Source of the DNA: Lates calcarifer
Lineage: Eukaryota; Chordata; Actinopteri; Centropomidae
Assembly (NCBI RefSeq): GCF_001640805.2
Contig: NC_066833.1
Coordinates: 1,514,380 to 1,578,379 of the forward strand
Reading direction: 5' to 3'
DNA length: 64,000 nt
Part shown: in pieces, positions 11,317 through 22,290 of the stretch
Layout of the letters: each line of letters starts with the position of its first letter
Numbering within the stretch: position 1 is the first letter of the stretch
Translations under genes and position numbers: made by a program
Notes under the pieces: model-generated
The model's database searches: none
Told to the model about the DNA's origin: nothing
What the model saw: only the letters and a program-made list of their open reading frames with translations

Positions 11317-11533
11317 ACAACAGATGTGTTGACAATCACATTTGCAGTGTTGTTAACAGTGACTTCTAAATCAGCTTTGAGAAGCAGAACATGATTCAGA
11401 CTGATGCGACCACGCCTGCTCATCTCCAGCCTCCTGAAGATCCAGGTGGCTCAGACTGGACTGAAACCTGTCATCAGATACTGGACCAGCTGAGTCTTTA
11501 ACTGAAACTGTGTGTGTCTGTGTGATGACTCAC
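9088..11533 (-). other. ENOX intron
   Basis: No exon is seen. A repeat-poor stretch at about 9790-10140 has several TAAT-type homeodomain motifs and is otherwise unique. A GGTGGAGG purine patch lies at 10501-10531 and a (CA)n at 11282-11314. Confidence 0.6.
11282..11314. repeat. (CA)n microsatellite
   Basis: About 16 uninterrupted AC units. Confidence 0.97.
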
Positions 11534-11767
11534 CTTTCAGCCTCTCCGCTAACATCGCCGCCTCATGTTCAGAGTAGTGTACGATAGGAGGAGGAGACGG
11601 CGGCCTCAGCCGGTCCTCGTGGATCTTGCGGCGGTGTCTCTCCTCTCTGGCCAGCAGGCGCTGTTTACACTCCCACTCGTACAGGTCGTCTCTGGCCTGG
11701 GCGAAGTCCACATGGATCCTCCCTGAGTCCTTCTTATCAGTGCTGGACCCGATACGCATCCGATACC
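11534..11767 (-). CDS. enox1: ENOX exon (end of RRM and YEWECKQR block)
   Basis: This 234-base exon encodes YRMRIGSSTDKKDSGRIHVD, then FAQARDDLYEWECKQR, a charged REERHRRK helix, RLRPPSPPPIVHYSEHEAA and LAERLK. It completes the RRM (GRIHVDFAQARDD is the last strand region) and continues into the highly charged ENOX linker. The acceptor is CCTCCAG at 11768-11770 and the donor is AAAG|GTGAGT, both phase 1. Of the positions compared from memory, about 11 of 77 differ from ENOX1 and about 16 from ENOX2. The intron separating it from the previous exon is only 77 bases (11768-11844). Confidence 0.96.
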
Positions 11768-11844
11768 CTGGAGGAGAGACGCTCGTTCTCTTAGAAACAT
11801 CTCGTCAGTCTTGGTGTTGTGGCTGCACGTCGGCGTGTTCTCAC

Positions 11845-12051
11845 CTGACAGGTAGATGGCCTTGTCCACCATGAACTCCTCACTGAAGCGGATGTGGCAG
11901 AAGTTCTTCTTGCTCTTGCGGATAGCGGTGATCTCCCCGCACTGGTCGAACACCTCCCTGATGATCTCCTCTGTGGCGTTCTCCGGCAAACCACCGACAA
12001 ACACCGTCTTACAGCCGGGGGGGCGCTCCCGAGTCGAGGGCGGAGGCAGGT
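11845..12051 (-). CDS. enox1: ENOX exon (RRM core)
   Basis: This 207-base exon encodes LPPPSTRERPPGCKTVFVGG, then LPENATEEIIREVFDQCGEI and the RNP-like KKNFCHIRF, ending MVDKAIYLSG. This is the RNA-recognition motif that all ENOX proteins carry. About four residues differ from ENOX1 and about nine from ENOX2 (comparison from memory). The acceptor is CATCCCTCAG at 12052-12054, entered in phase 1 (A plus AC gives Asn). The donor is TCAG|GTGAGA, leaving in phase 1. The pyrimidine tract before the acceptor is very poor, because a (GAT)n repeat occupies its place. Confidence 0.97.
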
Positions 12052-12766
12052 CTGAGGGATGATGACAGCCATCATCATCATCATCATCATCATCACTGTT
12101 ATTCTTTTTAAGCATTTATTAGATACTAACAGTTGAGACAGGAAATGCAGACAGAAGGAGTCAAACCTCTGACTATCGAGTCTTTCTCGATGCTCCATGT
12201 TTCTTAGACTTTAGATTTCTGTGTTAAAATTGGTTTGTATTTTGTATAATTATTATCATTATTATTTCAGAAATCATCTCACACTTTAATTCATTTTTAT
12301 ATTTTCAAGATGACGTTTTTGTCTTGATGTGTTTTCTGCAGATTTTGATGAAGTTCTGGTTTTCATCAGGAGTTCATTCTCCTCACATTATACACTGAGG
12401 TAGAATTTGAACACAGTGTAATCTTTGTTAAGTGATGCCTACTGTAGCTTGTTATTGCTGTTATGAATAGAAACAACCTGTTTCTGTAACACAACATCAT
12501 CATTTTGACATTTCATAGATTCTTCTTTACTTTTTCTTTCCTGCAAGAAAAATTCCAAACAGACTAAACTGGTTTCTAAAACCAGGTCTTCATCTGTGAC
12601 CATGTCTTTCCATCAGCAGCAGCTGACAGTCCTGATCACACATGAGAGCTTTGGAAACACCTGAGGCAGCACCAGCGACTGGTCTTTTGAAACACTTTCC
12701 TTTCTTCTACACTAAAACTGAGTCCCTGAGTGATGGGCTCAGCTGTAGTGCAGTGTGGGGTCTTAC
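12052..12766 (-). other. ENOX intron with (ATC)n next to its acceptor
   Basis: The 715-base intron shows no exon. On the plus strand (ATC)n runs from about 12070 to 12096, so the transcript carries a GAU repeat where the polypyrimidine tract should be. Confidence 0.75.
12070..12096. repeat. (ATC)n microsatellite near an ENOX splice acceptor
   Basis: About eight ATC units lie roughly 20 bases upstream of the RRM exon on the minus strand. An upstream open reading of Asp codons here is intron read-through, not coding. Confidence 0.9.
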
Positions 12767-12934
12767 TGGGGTTCTGGGGAAACAGGGTGCAGCTCTTGCA
12801 GTGGATAATCTCCTTGATGACCGGCATGTCGGGGGGTACGGGTGGGGGAGGGACCAGGCTGATGCCCGCCATCATGGGGTTTATGGGTGCGATGAGGCCC
12901 AGGCCGGGGTCGAACCTCTGGATGCACAGAGAGT
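12767..12934 (-). CDS. enox1: ENOX exon (proline-rich N-terminal, HCKSC motif)
   Basis: This 168-base exon encodes DSLCIQRFDPGLGLIAPINP, then MMAGISLVPPPPVPPDMPVI and KEIIHCKSCTLFPQNP. The IIHCKSCTLFPQNP block with its two cysteines is invariant in the family. DSLC at the start matches ENOX1 (DSIC), while PPDMPV is the ENOX2 wording. The acceptor is GTCCTCAG at 12935-12937 and the donor is CCCCA|GTAAGA, both phase 1. Confidence 0.96.
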
Positions 12935-13429
12935 CTGAGGACAGAACAACACAACAGGTCAGGACTCAGAATGACGTCAGTCAGTCCACCGAGTCAGGAT
13001 CCCAGAGGATGAATCTAACTGACTTTGGTAATCCTCAGAGTTTCACCTGATGCCACTGTCAGCTTCACATTTGTGGTTTTAAGTAAACTTTCTCAACAAC
13101 TTTTGGACGGACTGGGATGAAATGAGGTTCAGATGTTCATGTTCTCCTCAGGATGAACTGTAATGACTCTGATGATCCTCTGAGTTTTCCCCCAGTGCCT
13201 TCATCAGGTCGACATTTTAATTTGTCCAGGACATTGGCTTCTGACCAGATACCTGCAGAACTAATGATGTTCCCATCAGCCTCAGCTGGGGTTTAGGTCT
13301 AATGACCATATAGATAGACCAAACAGATGTTGGTGTGATAAGATCTCTGTCCTGAAATGAGCTGTACAGGAATTTTTATTCATTACTATACTTTAGCACC
13401 TCAGGGTTGTTTGCCTCCACCAACCACCT

Positions 13430-13610
13430 CTGTTGCAGGTCATTAGTGTGTGAGGTCTTGAGTTATCACAGTGACCTTTGACATTTGACCACCAAAATCT
13501 AATCAGTTCATCCTTGAATGCATGTGAATGTTTGTGCCAAATATGAGGAAGGTCCCTCAAGATGATACTGAGATATTATGTTCACAAGGATGTGACAGAC
13601 AACACGAGAA
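13430..13610 (+). mobile_element. Copy of the TGACCTTTGACC repeat family
   Basis: It has CACAGTGACCTTTGACATTT, GACCACCAAAATCTAATCAG, TTCATCC, then GAATGTTTGTGCCAAATATG and GATACTGAGATATTATGTTC. The block order is the same as in the other copies. Confidence 0.75.
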
Positions 13611-16600
13611 AATAATGTCTTTGGCCACGACTGTGATTTATCAGACTTCACTCAGCTCTCTCTGATATTTATCTATATTTATTTCCACATATGCACTCGT
13701 TCTTGGTAACACACTGAAAATTGATGCATTTTCCATTTAATGTTTCATATTTCCAAACTGTAATTTGTACCCAAAATTCATCAAATTAGGCCGATGACTC
13801 TGATTACAACGGTCATAAAGGAATTTGGCATCAGGCAAGAGAAGGTTGTGAAACTCTAATGTATCAAAATACAGAAATAAATCACAACCAGAGGAAAAAC
13901 TAAGAGAAATATAGCTTCGCTATCAGGAAGAAAACACAGATAAGAGGAGAGTAAATGGAGACTGGGTCTGAAAAGAGAAGAAAACAATATCTCCGGGGTG
14001 CTAATGGAAAAGGTAGAGGAGAGAGAAGGAGACGGAGGGAAGAAGAAAATGTCTGTTCTCTAGGAAAAAAAAGAGAAAGTGAGGAAGAAGGGGGAAGATA
14101 AACAGTGAGAGGACAGAGGTGACAGGAGCAATGTTTCAGCTGTCTGGGTGAAAATAGAGCGGGCAGGGTTGAGGAGGGCGGTGCAGCGTCGCATGTTCCT
14201 ATCTCCAACACTGCAATAACAAGGGAGCAGGAGGAACCAAATGTCAGCGGAAAATCTCCACACACACCCCAACGCCCCCCGCCACCGCCACTGCCGCCAC
14301 CGCCGCCGCTTCTGCCCACGCAGCCACAACACCAAGGAGAATAAAGTGATTCAAATTACAGGCGAGAGAAGCTGTCACATGAGGAAAGGACAAATGTCCC
14401 TTACAGTCATTTAATAGAAAGAAATGTTTCTTTTGCTGCTCAGTGCAGAGGATTGATAGAATGCACCATTGATTTAGTGTGAAAGCTTTTACTCCTGCTG
14501 CTCTCAACAGTCAGCGCACACTCAGTCTTTACCTGAAACAATCATCAGCACACAGGCAGAGAGGCTTTTCACATTTCCAGTTGGTTTTAGAAGGTGGCGT
14601 GCATGTTATCGTGTAGATCGTGTTTCTCCTGGCAGCCCTCACTCTGTCCTTTCCTTTGTGACTGCAAAATAATGTTGCATCAAATCACAGGGAACATGTT
14701 TTACATCCTTGTAATGGTGTATAAATAATTTCAGTTTTTCATGTCGAGGTTTTGAGACATTGAAATGTGGAGAAGTAGGTCCAATGAAAGGAGTCGGATC
14801 AGTGGGGACAGCAGTCGCTCGGTCCACCACTTTGGTTCAGACAGAAACATCTCAACCGTTATTGGATGGACTGCAGTGAAATCTTGTGCAGACATCCATA
14901 TTCTCCTGAGGATGAATCCTCTGACATTAAGGGGAATATTGCACCATCATTCCACCTCGCTGTTCGGTATAAAAGCCACAGGGGTGGAGCAGAGGCTCCA
15001 TATCAGCCCACCTTTAAACCAGCACAGGTGGTAGTCACAGAGGCTAATGATCCATTCAACGTCAGTTCCTTGACTGAACTTTTAGTTTTACCTCCTTTAA
15101 GATGCTATTCATTGGTCAACACAATCTCAGTATTTCCTAAATATTCTCTCCTGAGTGCTGTGGGCTAAAGAGCTATAAAACACTTTCTGCACAGAGTTTT
15201 GCTTGGCAAAAATAAAGAAGCCCTGCACAATCATTATTGGAGGTAAAAAGGAAAAAAATCCACTTGGAAAGATAATCTTCCATAAATCTGAGCATCTGTA
15301 GCCGGGATGCATTCGCAGACTCTTCAGGTCTTAGGAAAACTCATTAAAGCGTCGTCTGCGATAACCCCGACAGGTAAATTACAAGTCTTTGTGCCACACA
15401 TTCATCATAATCACATAAGGCTGCTTTTTGCTCACAGCTTTTTCTCCCAGAGCCAAAATGATTCGAGCCAGGTTCATTTCTCTGGCTCTGTGCTCGGCTG
15501 TGTCTGCCAGGGACAGAAACACAAGACGACTGAGGAAGAAATGTAGAAAGAAATAAAACACACACACTGGGAGGAGAAAAAACAAAACCAGAGCCAAGGA
15601 AGGGAGAGAGAGGCTCTGACAGAAGAAAAAGAGTATTTATGCTTTTAATTGTAATTATTTTACGACTGAATTTCACCAGAAGCATTAAGAGACGAGAGCT
15701 GCTTCAGCCTTGCTGAGAAACATCTGGCTGTAATTACCCTCAAGGTGAGATCTCATCAGTCAAGACACATTCATACATACCACAGTGAGGGTTAAAATTA
15801 ATCCTAATTATAACCCAACACTGGAGTATCCTCAGAATTAACCCTGAACAAACCGTTGATCCACAGTGAATCTAATTAAGAACATTTTCAAGTATTGTTT
15901 TGATAAATTTGAGGTACTTGTATTTTACTCCAGGATTTTCTTTTAATGTCTCTTTCTACTTCTCCAGCACTTGAAATATTGACCTTTTTACTAGATTACA
16001 TTTATCTGAACTTCACTCGCTATTTCAATTACAGATCAAGATTTTTATGTACAAAACATACACAGTGCATATGAAACTTGATACTCATTTAAATTAAAGG
16101 TGGTATATGTAAGTTTTTGCTGTTGTTACATGTTAGCATTAAAAGCACAAGAAAACATTGTCAATTTAGCATCATTTTTTTCTTCTACTGACATTAGCAT
16201 GCTAACCAGCTAGCCTTGGTCCGTCTTGAAATCCCACTTTGTAATAGTACAACACAACATTGTCTGAAGCGATTGGTGAGTAACCTGCTGTTAATGCTCC
16301 ACCTGATCTCTGAAGGTCTCTGATGTAACAGCAGCAGCAGATCCTTTCAGTCCTGTGAGGTTAAGTTAACTTTTGGAATCTCAGGTTAGAGAATCCTAAA
16401 CACTCAATTCAACACTGGTTATCCATCTATTCCCTAGCAACCAGCACTACTCTTCTGGAGGCTTTGATAGGAAATAAAGACTCATCAACCAGTCCGATTC
16501 CACAGGGCATCTGACAGCTGTGGTAGAAAGCCTCTTGGTTTATGGTGAATTATTCTCCTCTTGGAAACTAATGAGCGGCTAAATCACTAATTGCTTTTGT

Positions 16601-16803
16601 CACCTCAGTTAGATTGTGTGACATAGCAGGCTGAGATTTGCTGTGTTGGCCACTTCACTCTGAAAATCTCCTTTGGCAAAAACCGAAGCTTATTAGTCAG
16701 CTGCACTACGACCAGGGCAGCCCCATGTGACCCGGGTCAGCCTCTCTACAGCTGTGTGTAGCAGCCACTTACTGCAGGATCATGGCCCGGGGTGGCCTGT
16801 ATC

Positions 16804-17043
16804 TACCGTAATTTCCGGACTATAAGCTGATACTTTTTTCACATGCTTTGAACCTTGCGGCTTAAACAATGATGTGGCTAATTTGTAGATTTTTACGGGC
16901 TAACAAGCTTCATGCCGCAAAAACATTTAGACACCTGCTGCTTATAGACAAGTGCGGCCTGTATATGTACTTCTTTTTTTCTTTTTAAATTTAGTGGGTG
17001 CGGCTTATATTCAGGTGCGCTCAATAGTCTGGAAATTATGGTA
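16804..17043. mobile_element. Complete MITE with 20-base terminal inverted repeats
   Basis: The left end TACCGTAATTTCCGGACTAT pairs with the right end (reverse complement TACCATAATTTCCAGACTAT) with two mismatches. The body has GCGGCTTAAACAATG and GTGCGGCTTATATTCAGG, as in a well-known fish MITE. The element is about 240 bases, non-coding, with TA at both edges. Confidence 0.85.
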
Positions 17044-17274
17044 CTAACGAGCGTTTGGTCATCAAACAGCCACACAGTGTTAGGGTCTGCCATACGTTCC
17101 ACCTGGTGACATGTTAAACAGGTTCAGTGGAGGAAAAGCCAAAGTCAGGATGTTGTTAACACTCGTCCTGAGGTTAAGACAGGTTATTTAAGAAACCTTT
17201 CTTGTCTGAAGTTAGGAACTGTCCGCCTGTATCAGGTCTTAACCCTGGTTACCATGGTTACCAAACAGTTAGGA

Positions 17275-17460
17275 GATACGACCCCTGGACTCTAAATTCC
17301 CCAGTCCAATCAAACATCTGTGGGATGTGGTGGAACGAGTCTGATCCATGTCGACTCCACCTCACAACTTACAGGACTTAAAGGATCTGCTGCTAAGGCC
17401 TGATACCTCAGGGACCTCAGGGTCTGGTAGAGTCCAGGTCTCATAGGGTTGGAGCTATTG
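17275..17460 (+). pseudogene. Tc1-like transposase 3' fragment
   Basis: The reading PSPIKHLWDVVERV, stop, then PPHNLQDLKDLLL matches the C-terminal DDE region of Tc1-like transposases (PxSPDxNPIEHLWD). The catalytic Glu is replaced by Lys and an in-frame stop is present. It is a relic. Confidence 0.8.
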
Positions 17461-18234
17461 GCTTATCAGTGTCTCTCAGAGTAACAGTAACAAGAAATAT
17501 TTTCATCATTATACTTACAAACTTTGTGTAAAGTGTAAATTCTCTGGGAGGTTTTAAACATGTTTTTGGTTGAACTGACCCTTTAATGCACATTCATTAG
17601 ATTCACTCGTCCTCCTTTTTTCTGTCTTTTTTCGGCTTCTTTCAGCCTTTCATCATCTAACTGCTCCCACATGTACTTTTCAAGAGGGAGGAGAGCTGCA
17701 GCTGTTGCCAGAGGTGGAATCTAATCAGCATCACATCACCACTGTTATAATATCGTGTCATCATTTTAATATTTCCACTCTGGTCCAGTGGAATTAGGTT
17801 GCTATGTTGCTGTCCGCCCCTCCTCACAACAGCCCCTCTCTGCCCATCACAGCTTCTCTCAGTTAAATCCATGCATTCAATTATTCTGGGCTTAACGCAA
17901 AAAACTCAACAAATCTCCCCACGTGCTCATTTAATAAACCCCCACAATGCAGCACTTATACAATGACAAACCCCTGGGCCTTTATGTGGTGGAAAGACAC
18001 ACAACCACAAAGCTCAGACAAATCCCCACGTCTCAGAAAGACAATTTCATAAATAGATTCCAAGGTAAAATTAAGCCCAGAGAAACAGAAAATGAAATTG
18101 AGTGGCTACATGCAGAGCTTAGTGTAGTTTTTGTTGCAATAACAAGTGAGACTGGTGTTTGGAGTACAGCCATACTGTACTGTACACACTGCTGAGGGAC
18201 TGATAAAGCTCCAGGACTGTGCACACTGATCAGC

Positions 18235-18490
18235 CTCCACATTAAACCTCTGACAGGTGGAGTGAATAACATTGGTCATCTCGTTACAGTCCAGTGTTCT
18301 GCTGGGAAACCTCAGCTCCTTCATTCGTCTGGATGTTACTTTGACTTGTACCACCACCTAAACGTTGTTGTACACCTGGGACCTCCCCCAGCAGGACAAT
18401 GCTCCCACCACACCACAAAAACACGACAAAAGGTGTTGACCTGGTCTCCAAACTCCCCAGATCCCAATCTGATCCAGGATCTGATCAGTG
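18235..18490 (+). pseudogene. Tc1-like element fragment
   Basis: It contains the shared blocks CTGACAGGTGGAGTGAATAA, TTACAGTCCAGTGTTCTGCT, CACCTGGGACCTCCCCCAGC (LGPPPAGQCSHHTTKT) and CTCCCCAGATCCCAATCTGA. It ends within LIQDL, after which the sequence diverges. It corresponds to the C-terminal half of a decayed transposase. Confidence 0.75.
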
Positions 18491-18629
18491 TTTTTCTCAG
18501 TTTACATTAGACTCTACTGGGAAAAATCATGAAATGAGAGCAGAGGTATTTATTACATCCAGATGCTGGAGTTTCTGTTGTGTCGAGTGGTTTTCCAGCC
18601 CTGCCCTCTTTAACACAGTGTCACAGATT

Positions 18630-18870
18630 GGAAGCAGTACTCGGATCTTTCACTCCAGTAGAAGTATCAATACAACAGTTTAAAAATACTCCAGCAGTAA
18701 GTAAGTAAAAGTACAGAGGTATTACCCAAGTCATCGATGCTTCAGCAGCAGTTTACTGTTGTAGCTGCTCCAGGTACAGATGCGTCAGATATTTTAGTCC
18801 ACTGGTTCCAAACCTGGGGGCCTGGCCCCTCCAAAGGGTTGTCAGATAAATCTAGGGGTCAGTGCAACCA
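18630..18870. mobile_element. SINE-like fish repeats (two adjoining fragments)
   Basis: GCAGTACTCGGATCTTTCAC with AAGTAAAAGTACAGAGGTA (18630-18730) and TGGTTCCAAACCTGGGGGCC with AAGGGTTGTCAGATAAATCT (18800-18855) are familiar dispersed fish repeats. The first also resembles the spacer of the foldback element. Confidence 0.5.
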
Positions 18871-18879
18871 TCCATCCAC

Positions 18880-19140
18880 CACTACGTCTACTACTGCCAG
18901 CCACTACCACTAATACTCACTACTGCTATTTTACTATTTCTACTCTTACTACAACAATTGCTACTGCTGGTGCCATTGCCACTACTGCTACTACCACCAC
19001 TGTTTTTACTCCTAATTTTACTTCTACTACTGCTCTAAATACTGTTACTACAGCTGATGCTACTGTTCCCGGTACAAAGAGTATTTCTAACCCTACTACT
19101 TCTTCTATTGCTACTCACAAGACTGTTACTACTAAAAGTA
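18880..19140. repeat. Decayed (ACT)n trinucleotide tract
   Basis: A 260-base stretch consists mostly of ACT/ACC triplets (ACTACTGCTA and similar), with many substitutions. Confidence 0.8.
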
Positions 19141-19424
19141 CAATACAATACAATTTGGACATACGAGTGTCCCATTGTCTAGAAGCTGATTTAAAGGATT
19201 TTCCACATGAGACGATTTAAAGACAGTGACTATCAGTTCTCATCAGTACCCAGCACACACTGACAGATAAAACTGCATAAAAAGCTACAACTCATTTCCA
19301 GGAAAGTGTCTGAAACTCTGAGCCTAGAGCGTTTGTTTGAAACTAAAGCATGACAATGAATGACTGAAATCTTTTAAGTTTGTCCCTCCTCTGTAGCCGA
19401 GCTGTTTCCATCACTGCTGACGTA

Positions 19425-19600
19425 GAGGGTTTTCCACAAGCCCAGTTAGGTCTGGTTTGGTCTCTAGCTGTGCCCCATAACAATAGCACTCCCCAATGGC
19501 AGGGGCCTTCCCCAGCAGGACAGTGCCCCCACCACACTATGTTGGATCAGACTGGGATATGGGGAGTTTGGAGGCCTGGTAAACTCCTTGGGCTCATGGC
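19425..19600 (+). pseudogene. Tc1-like element fragment
   Basis: The blocks CCCAATGGCAGGGGCCTTCC, CCAGCAGGACAGTGCCCCCA and CCACAC match the P-Q-(W/C)-Q-G-P-x-P-A-G-Q-C-x-H-H coding region in other copies. It then breaks off. Confidence 0.7.
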
Positions 19601-19821
19601 TCAGTGTGGCCACAGTAGAAAAACCTTATTATGTTAGTTTACCTGGAGACTTTGTGAGGGATGGGTGATGTTTAGTGAGCAGCATGTAAAAATGAAAGAT
19701 GTCAAAATGTGTACTTTCCATCGCTCTGTGCACTCATTCCTTTTTCCATTTGCTCTAAATTTGAAAGCAGTCCACACCCAGCACTCGACTGGAGGTGAAA
19801 TAAGTTCAGAGAAGAAGGTAC

Positions 19822-19959
19822 CTGAAACCAGCTGCTGCCCACTGATGCCCACAGGCATGATGCCCAGGTTGTTCATGGCCGTGGCCCAGGCTCCATGATC
19901 AGTGACGGGGACACTCAGGTGGTTCTGCTCGGCACCCAGACTTCCTACGCCATCAGCTG
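19822..19959 (-). CDS. enox1: ENOX exon (N-terminal AWATAMNNLG block)
   Basis: This 138-base exon encodes AADGVGSLGAEQNHLSVPVT, DHGAWATAMNNLGIMPVGIS and GQQLVS. TAWATAMNNLG is invariant in ENOX1 and ENOX2. AADGxGS and GQQLVS followed by DSxC fit ENOX1 best. The acceptor is GGTGTAG at 19960-19962, entered in phase 1, and the donor is TCAG|GTACCT, leaving in phase 1. The preceding exon, with the start codon and about 20 residues, was not found upstream. It may be small or lie beyond the window. Confidence 0.93.
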
Positions 19960-21167
19960 CTACACCAGAGACCAGCAGACACACAGACGTCAGACACAAG
20001 ATGGAGGGATATGACAAAATAAAAAAAGACTGGGGGGTTGCTGTCCATTCTGCTAATCATACTTTCTCCATCCATCAGCCACCTGACCTAGAAACTGATC
20101 AAGATCCGCCATCATTGTCACACTGACTCTACATGAGCCTGAAACTAATCAGGCTGTAGATTTTATTTAGGCTATCACATGTGAGGGAAAAGACCCAACA
20201 AGTACACACAGTAGTTGATTTGGACTTCTGAATTCACACAAATATGGGACACATTTAAAGTGACATTTTTGTTGTTTTCACTGCTGTTGTTGGTGGTAGT
20301 TAATACAAATAACCTTAGCTCCAGTCGCTGAAGCTAAGGTTCAGCTGTTGTTACCCACACTTCAATACTGATGCACCACAGGCTTCCAGTTTAACTGTTC
20401 ACTTGAAGTTAATCCACACCTTCCAGCCAATCAAAGTCCAGAATTTTCAGTGACCAGGGTGTAACTGGTTTATTGCTTCTGCTGGTCTTGTGTTATTTCA
20501 GTATTAAATGTATTTTAAAGAGGTGCTGACACTGACTGAATGATAGGACTGTACTCTGTCAATATTCCTTACCAAACCTAAAAAAATCATCATTCAGGGG
20601 TTGAACACACCATCTACTGTTTGAAATCCTCCTGAACCTTGATGCTCACTAACTGCTTGGGACTTTTGTATTAAAAGTTTGTTAACATCCTTTTTCAAAC
20701 TGACACTTTTTAGTTGTCTGTTGGTGTCAAACACTTTCTGTGACACAGCTGTAGATCTGTGTTCAGTCGGACTGGAGCAGGAGAGCCATGTTAGCTGAAT
20801 GGAAAGCACACTGGTTCTTTTCTGGGATGTGGGTTTATTATTTTGCTCTGTACCACTGGCCATAGCAGGTGGTCTCTTCTCTCCTCTCTCTGCAGTCCTC
20901 TCATCAGATCCTTCCTCTGACTGATGGAGGGATGGAGGGATGGACTGATGGATGGGTGAACAGACAGGCTCATCCAGTCAGAGCAGCAACTGCAGTCCAC
21001 CTGTGGAGAAAAAAAGACAGGGAGAGATGAAGGCAAAGTCAGAAAAAAATCCCTGAGAGTGATGATGAATCATCGCGAAGAAGCTGACGCAAAAACCCAA
21101 GAAGTCTTTAGGTAATTAAGAAGCAAGCTTAGGATCCCAGCTGACTTTCCAACAGGGAAAGCTGCTT

Positions 21168-21210
<43 letters not shown>

Positions 21211-22290
21211 TGATTCACACACACCGACACAACTTTTCAGCCACAGTAAGAGTCTAAGAAAGCACACACACTCGGACCCTGTATGTGTGTTGTTAGTGGG
21301 CCGGCATCTCACTCATTACCAGTCTCACCACCCCTGTGCTGAGCCGAGCTGTCGAAGCCACATGGAAAAGATCAGAGGAACAAACTGACAGAGCTTGGTG
21401 GTTCTGAACAAATTCCTCAGTTCTGTCTGACAGGCCACAACTCAGCTGCATCCACGTCAGTCATTAGCAGAGGTCAGACCAGGAAACAGCACTGCTGGTG
21501 CCCACTGAGATCGCTTCCTGTATAGATCTGCTACTAAGCTGCACTCGCACGTCTGAAATGACTGACAGCAGGACATTAGACTTTAATTAGACTTGATGAA
21601 TTTCTTTTCAGCATTAATAAGGTTATTCATCAGGGTTTCCAGACACTGCAGTCAGGGCTGTCGCCAGCACAGAGGCATGAAAAGTATATTATTAGCCAAA
21701 TTTTTCATGTGTTGTACAAAAGGAGATGTGCCGTTTATACTGACCTGAACCTGGACTCATCATCCATCCTTTGAGGATTCTAGAAATACCTTCAGCAAAG
21801 TGTTGTTAAATCACCTCCTGCGTTTTTCACTACGTATATTTTATGGAAATTTTATGGAAATTCAGGTTTCAGCTTTTCAGTCTGTCACAGACACATGAGA
21901 AGCTGAAAACCTGCCTCTTGCACAAACATACAGTTTCCATCCCTCAGTGACCCACAGCAGCATAATCAGGTGAAGAAAATGGATATGTTCAACGTGCAGG
22001 ATGGTCTCTGGAGACTGAAATCTCATTTTCTAGAGTTCTGTCCTAAATGGAAACATAATTATGTTACATGATTCAATGTAGGACCAAGACGAAGCACAGA
22101 TGGCATTTAAACTCGTATTATACTCATATACAATCTTCAGAGTACACAATACTTAGAGCTTGCTTGGAGAGAAAATAATACACTACACTTTAGCTTTATA
22201 TTTCTCCGCGCGTTAAAGCTCAATTTATGTTATGTACACTGTTTACAACCATGACCAGGTTCTTTAAAAGCCACCTATGCTCTTCCTCGT
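19960..22290. other. Non-coding DNA upstream of the first visible ENOX exon
   Basis: No gene is recognised. It contains a (CA)n tract at 21171-21208 and a repeat-poor AT-rich segment at 21540-21760. A good minus-strand acceptor (TTTTTTTCTCCACAG, ending at 21001) lies about 1 kb upstream of the first visible exon, but no family sequence follows it. Confidence 0.55.
21171..21208. repeat. (AC)n microsatellite
   Basis: Nineteen uninterrupted AC units. Confidence 0.98.

Larger units (their letters stand above)
12935..19821 (-). other. ENOX intron (6.9 kb)
   Basis: No further coding exon is recognised. It contains repeat copies (13430-13610, 16804-17043, 17275-17460, 18235-18490, 18630-18870, 19425-19600), a decayed ACT tract (18880-19140) and long unique AT-rich segments. 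The stretch 13650-16780 is notably free of recognisable transposons. Confidence 0.65.
474..19959 (-). other. enox1: Partial ENOX-family gene (eight coding exons, minus strand)
   Basis: This is the span of the only supported gene. ENOX proteins are described as cell-surface hydroquinone (NADH) oxidases with protein disulfide-thiol interchange activity. The exons encode, in order, an N-terminal segment with AWATAMNNLG, a proline-rich stretch with IIHCKSCTLFPQNP, an RRM (KTVFVGGLPENATEE to NFCHIRF), the conserved YEWECKQR block, a helical region (QSANSHVRRL, QKAWDHFSKAQRKN), an acidic GIRREEEMEMSDD segment and a coiled coil (REENDSLRWQLDSY). All junctions are AG/GT, and the phases run 1-1-1-1-1-0-1-0. 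The first coding exon and the roughly 130 or more C-terminal residues, including the TGVGASL nucleotide-binding region known from the family, are not in view. ENOX1 is favoured by IDIWRK, ELRNAxSE, KKMRV, GQQLVSDS and the lack of the EEMTE motif of ENOX2. PPDMPV and FYSMIQ are ENOX2-like. The family is certain; the paralog is not. Confidence 0.9.

Noticed and set aside
12052..12115. In-frame upstream extension of the RRM exon with a run of Asp codons and a Met
   Set aside because: It is intron read-through over a GAT microsatellite. The conserved acceptor CCCTCAG and the family alignment (NLPPPSTRERPP) place the exon start at 12051.
20791..21036. Good minus-strand acceptor (TTTTTTTCTCCACAG) with an open frame after it, 1 kb upstream of the first visible ENOX exon
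   Set aside because: The following residues do not resemble any ENOX N terminus, and no convincing donor in the right phase follows.
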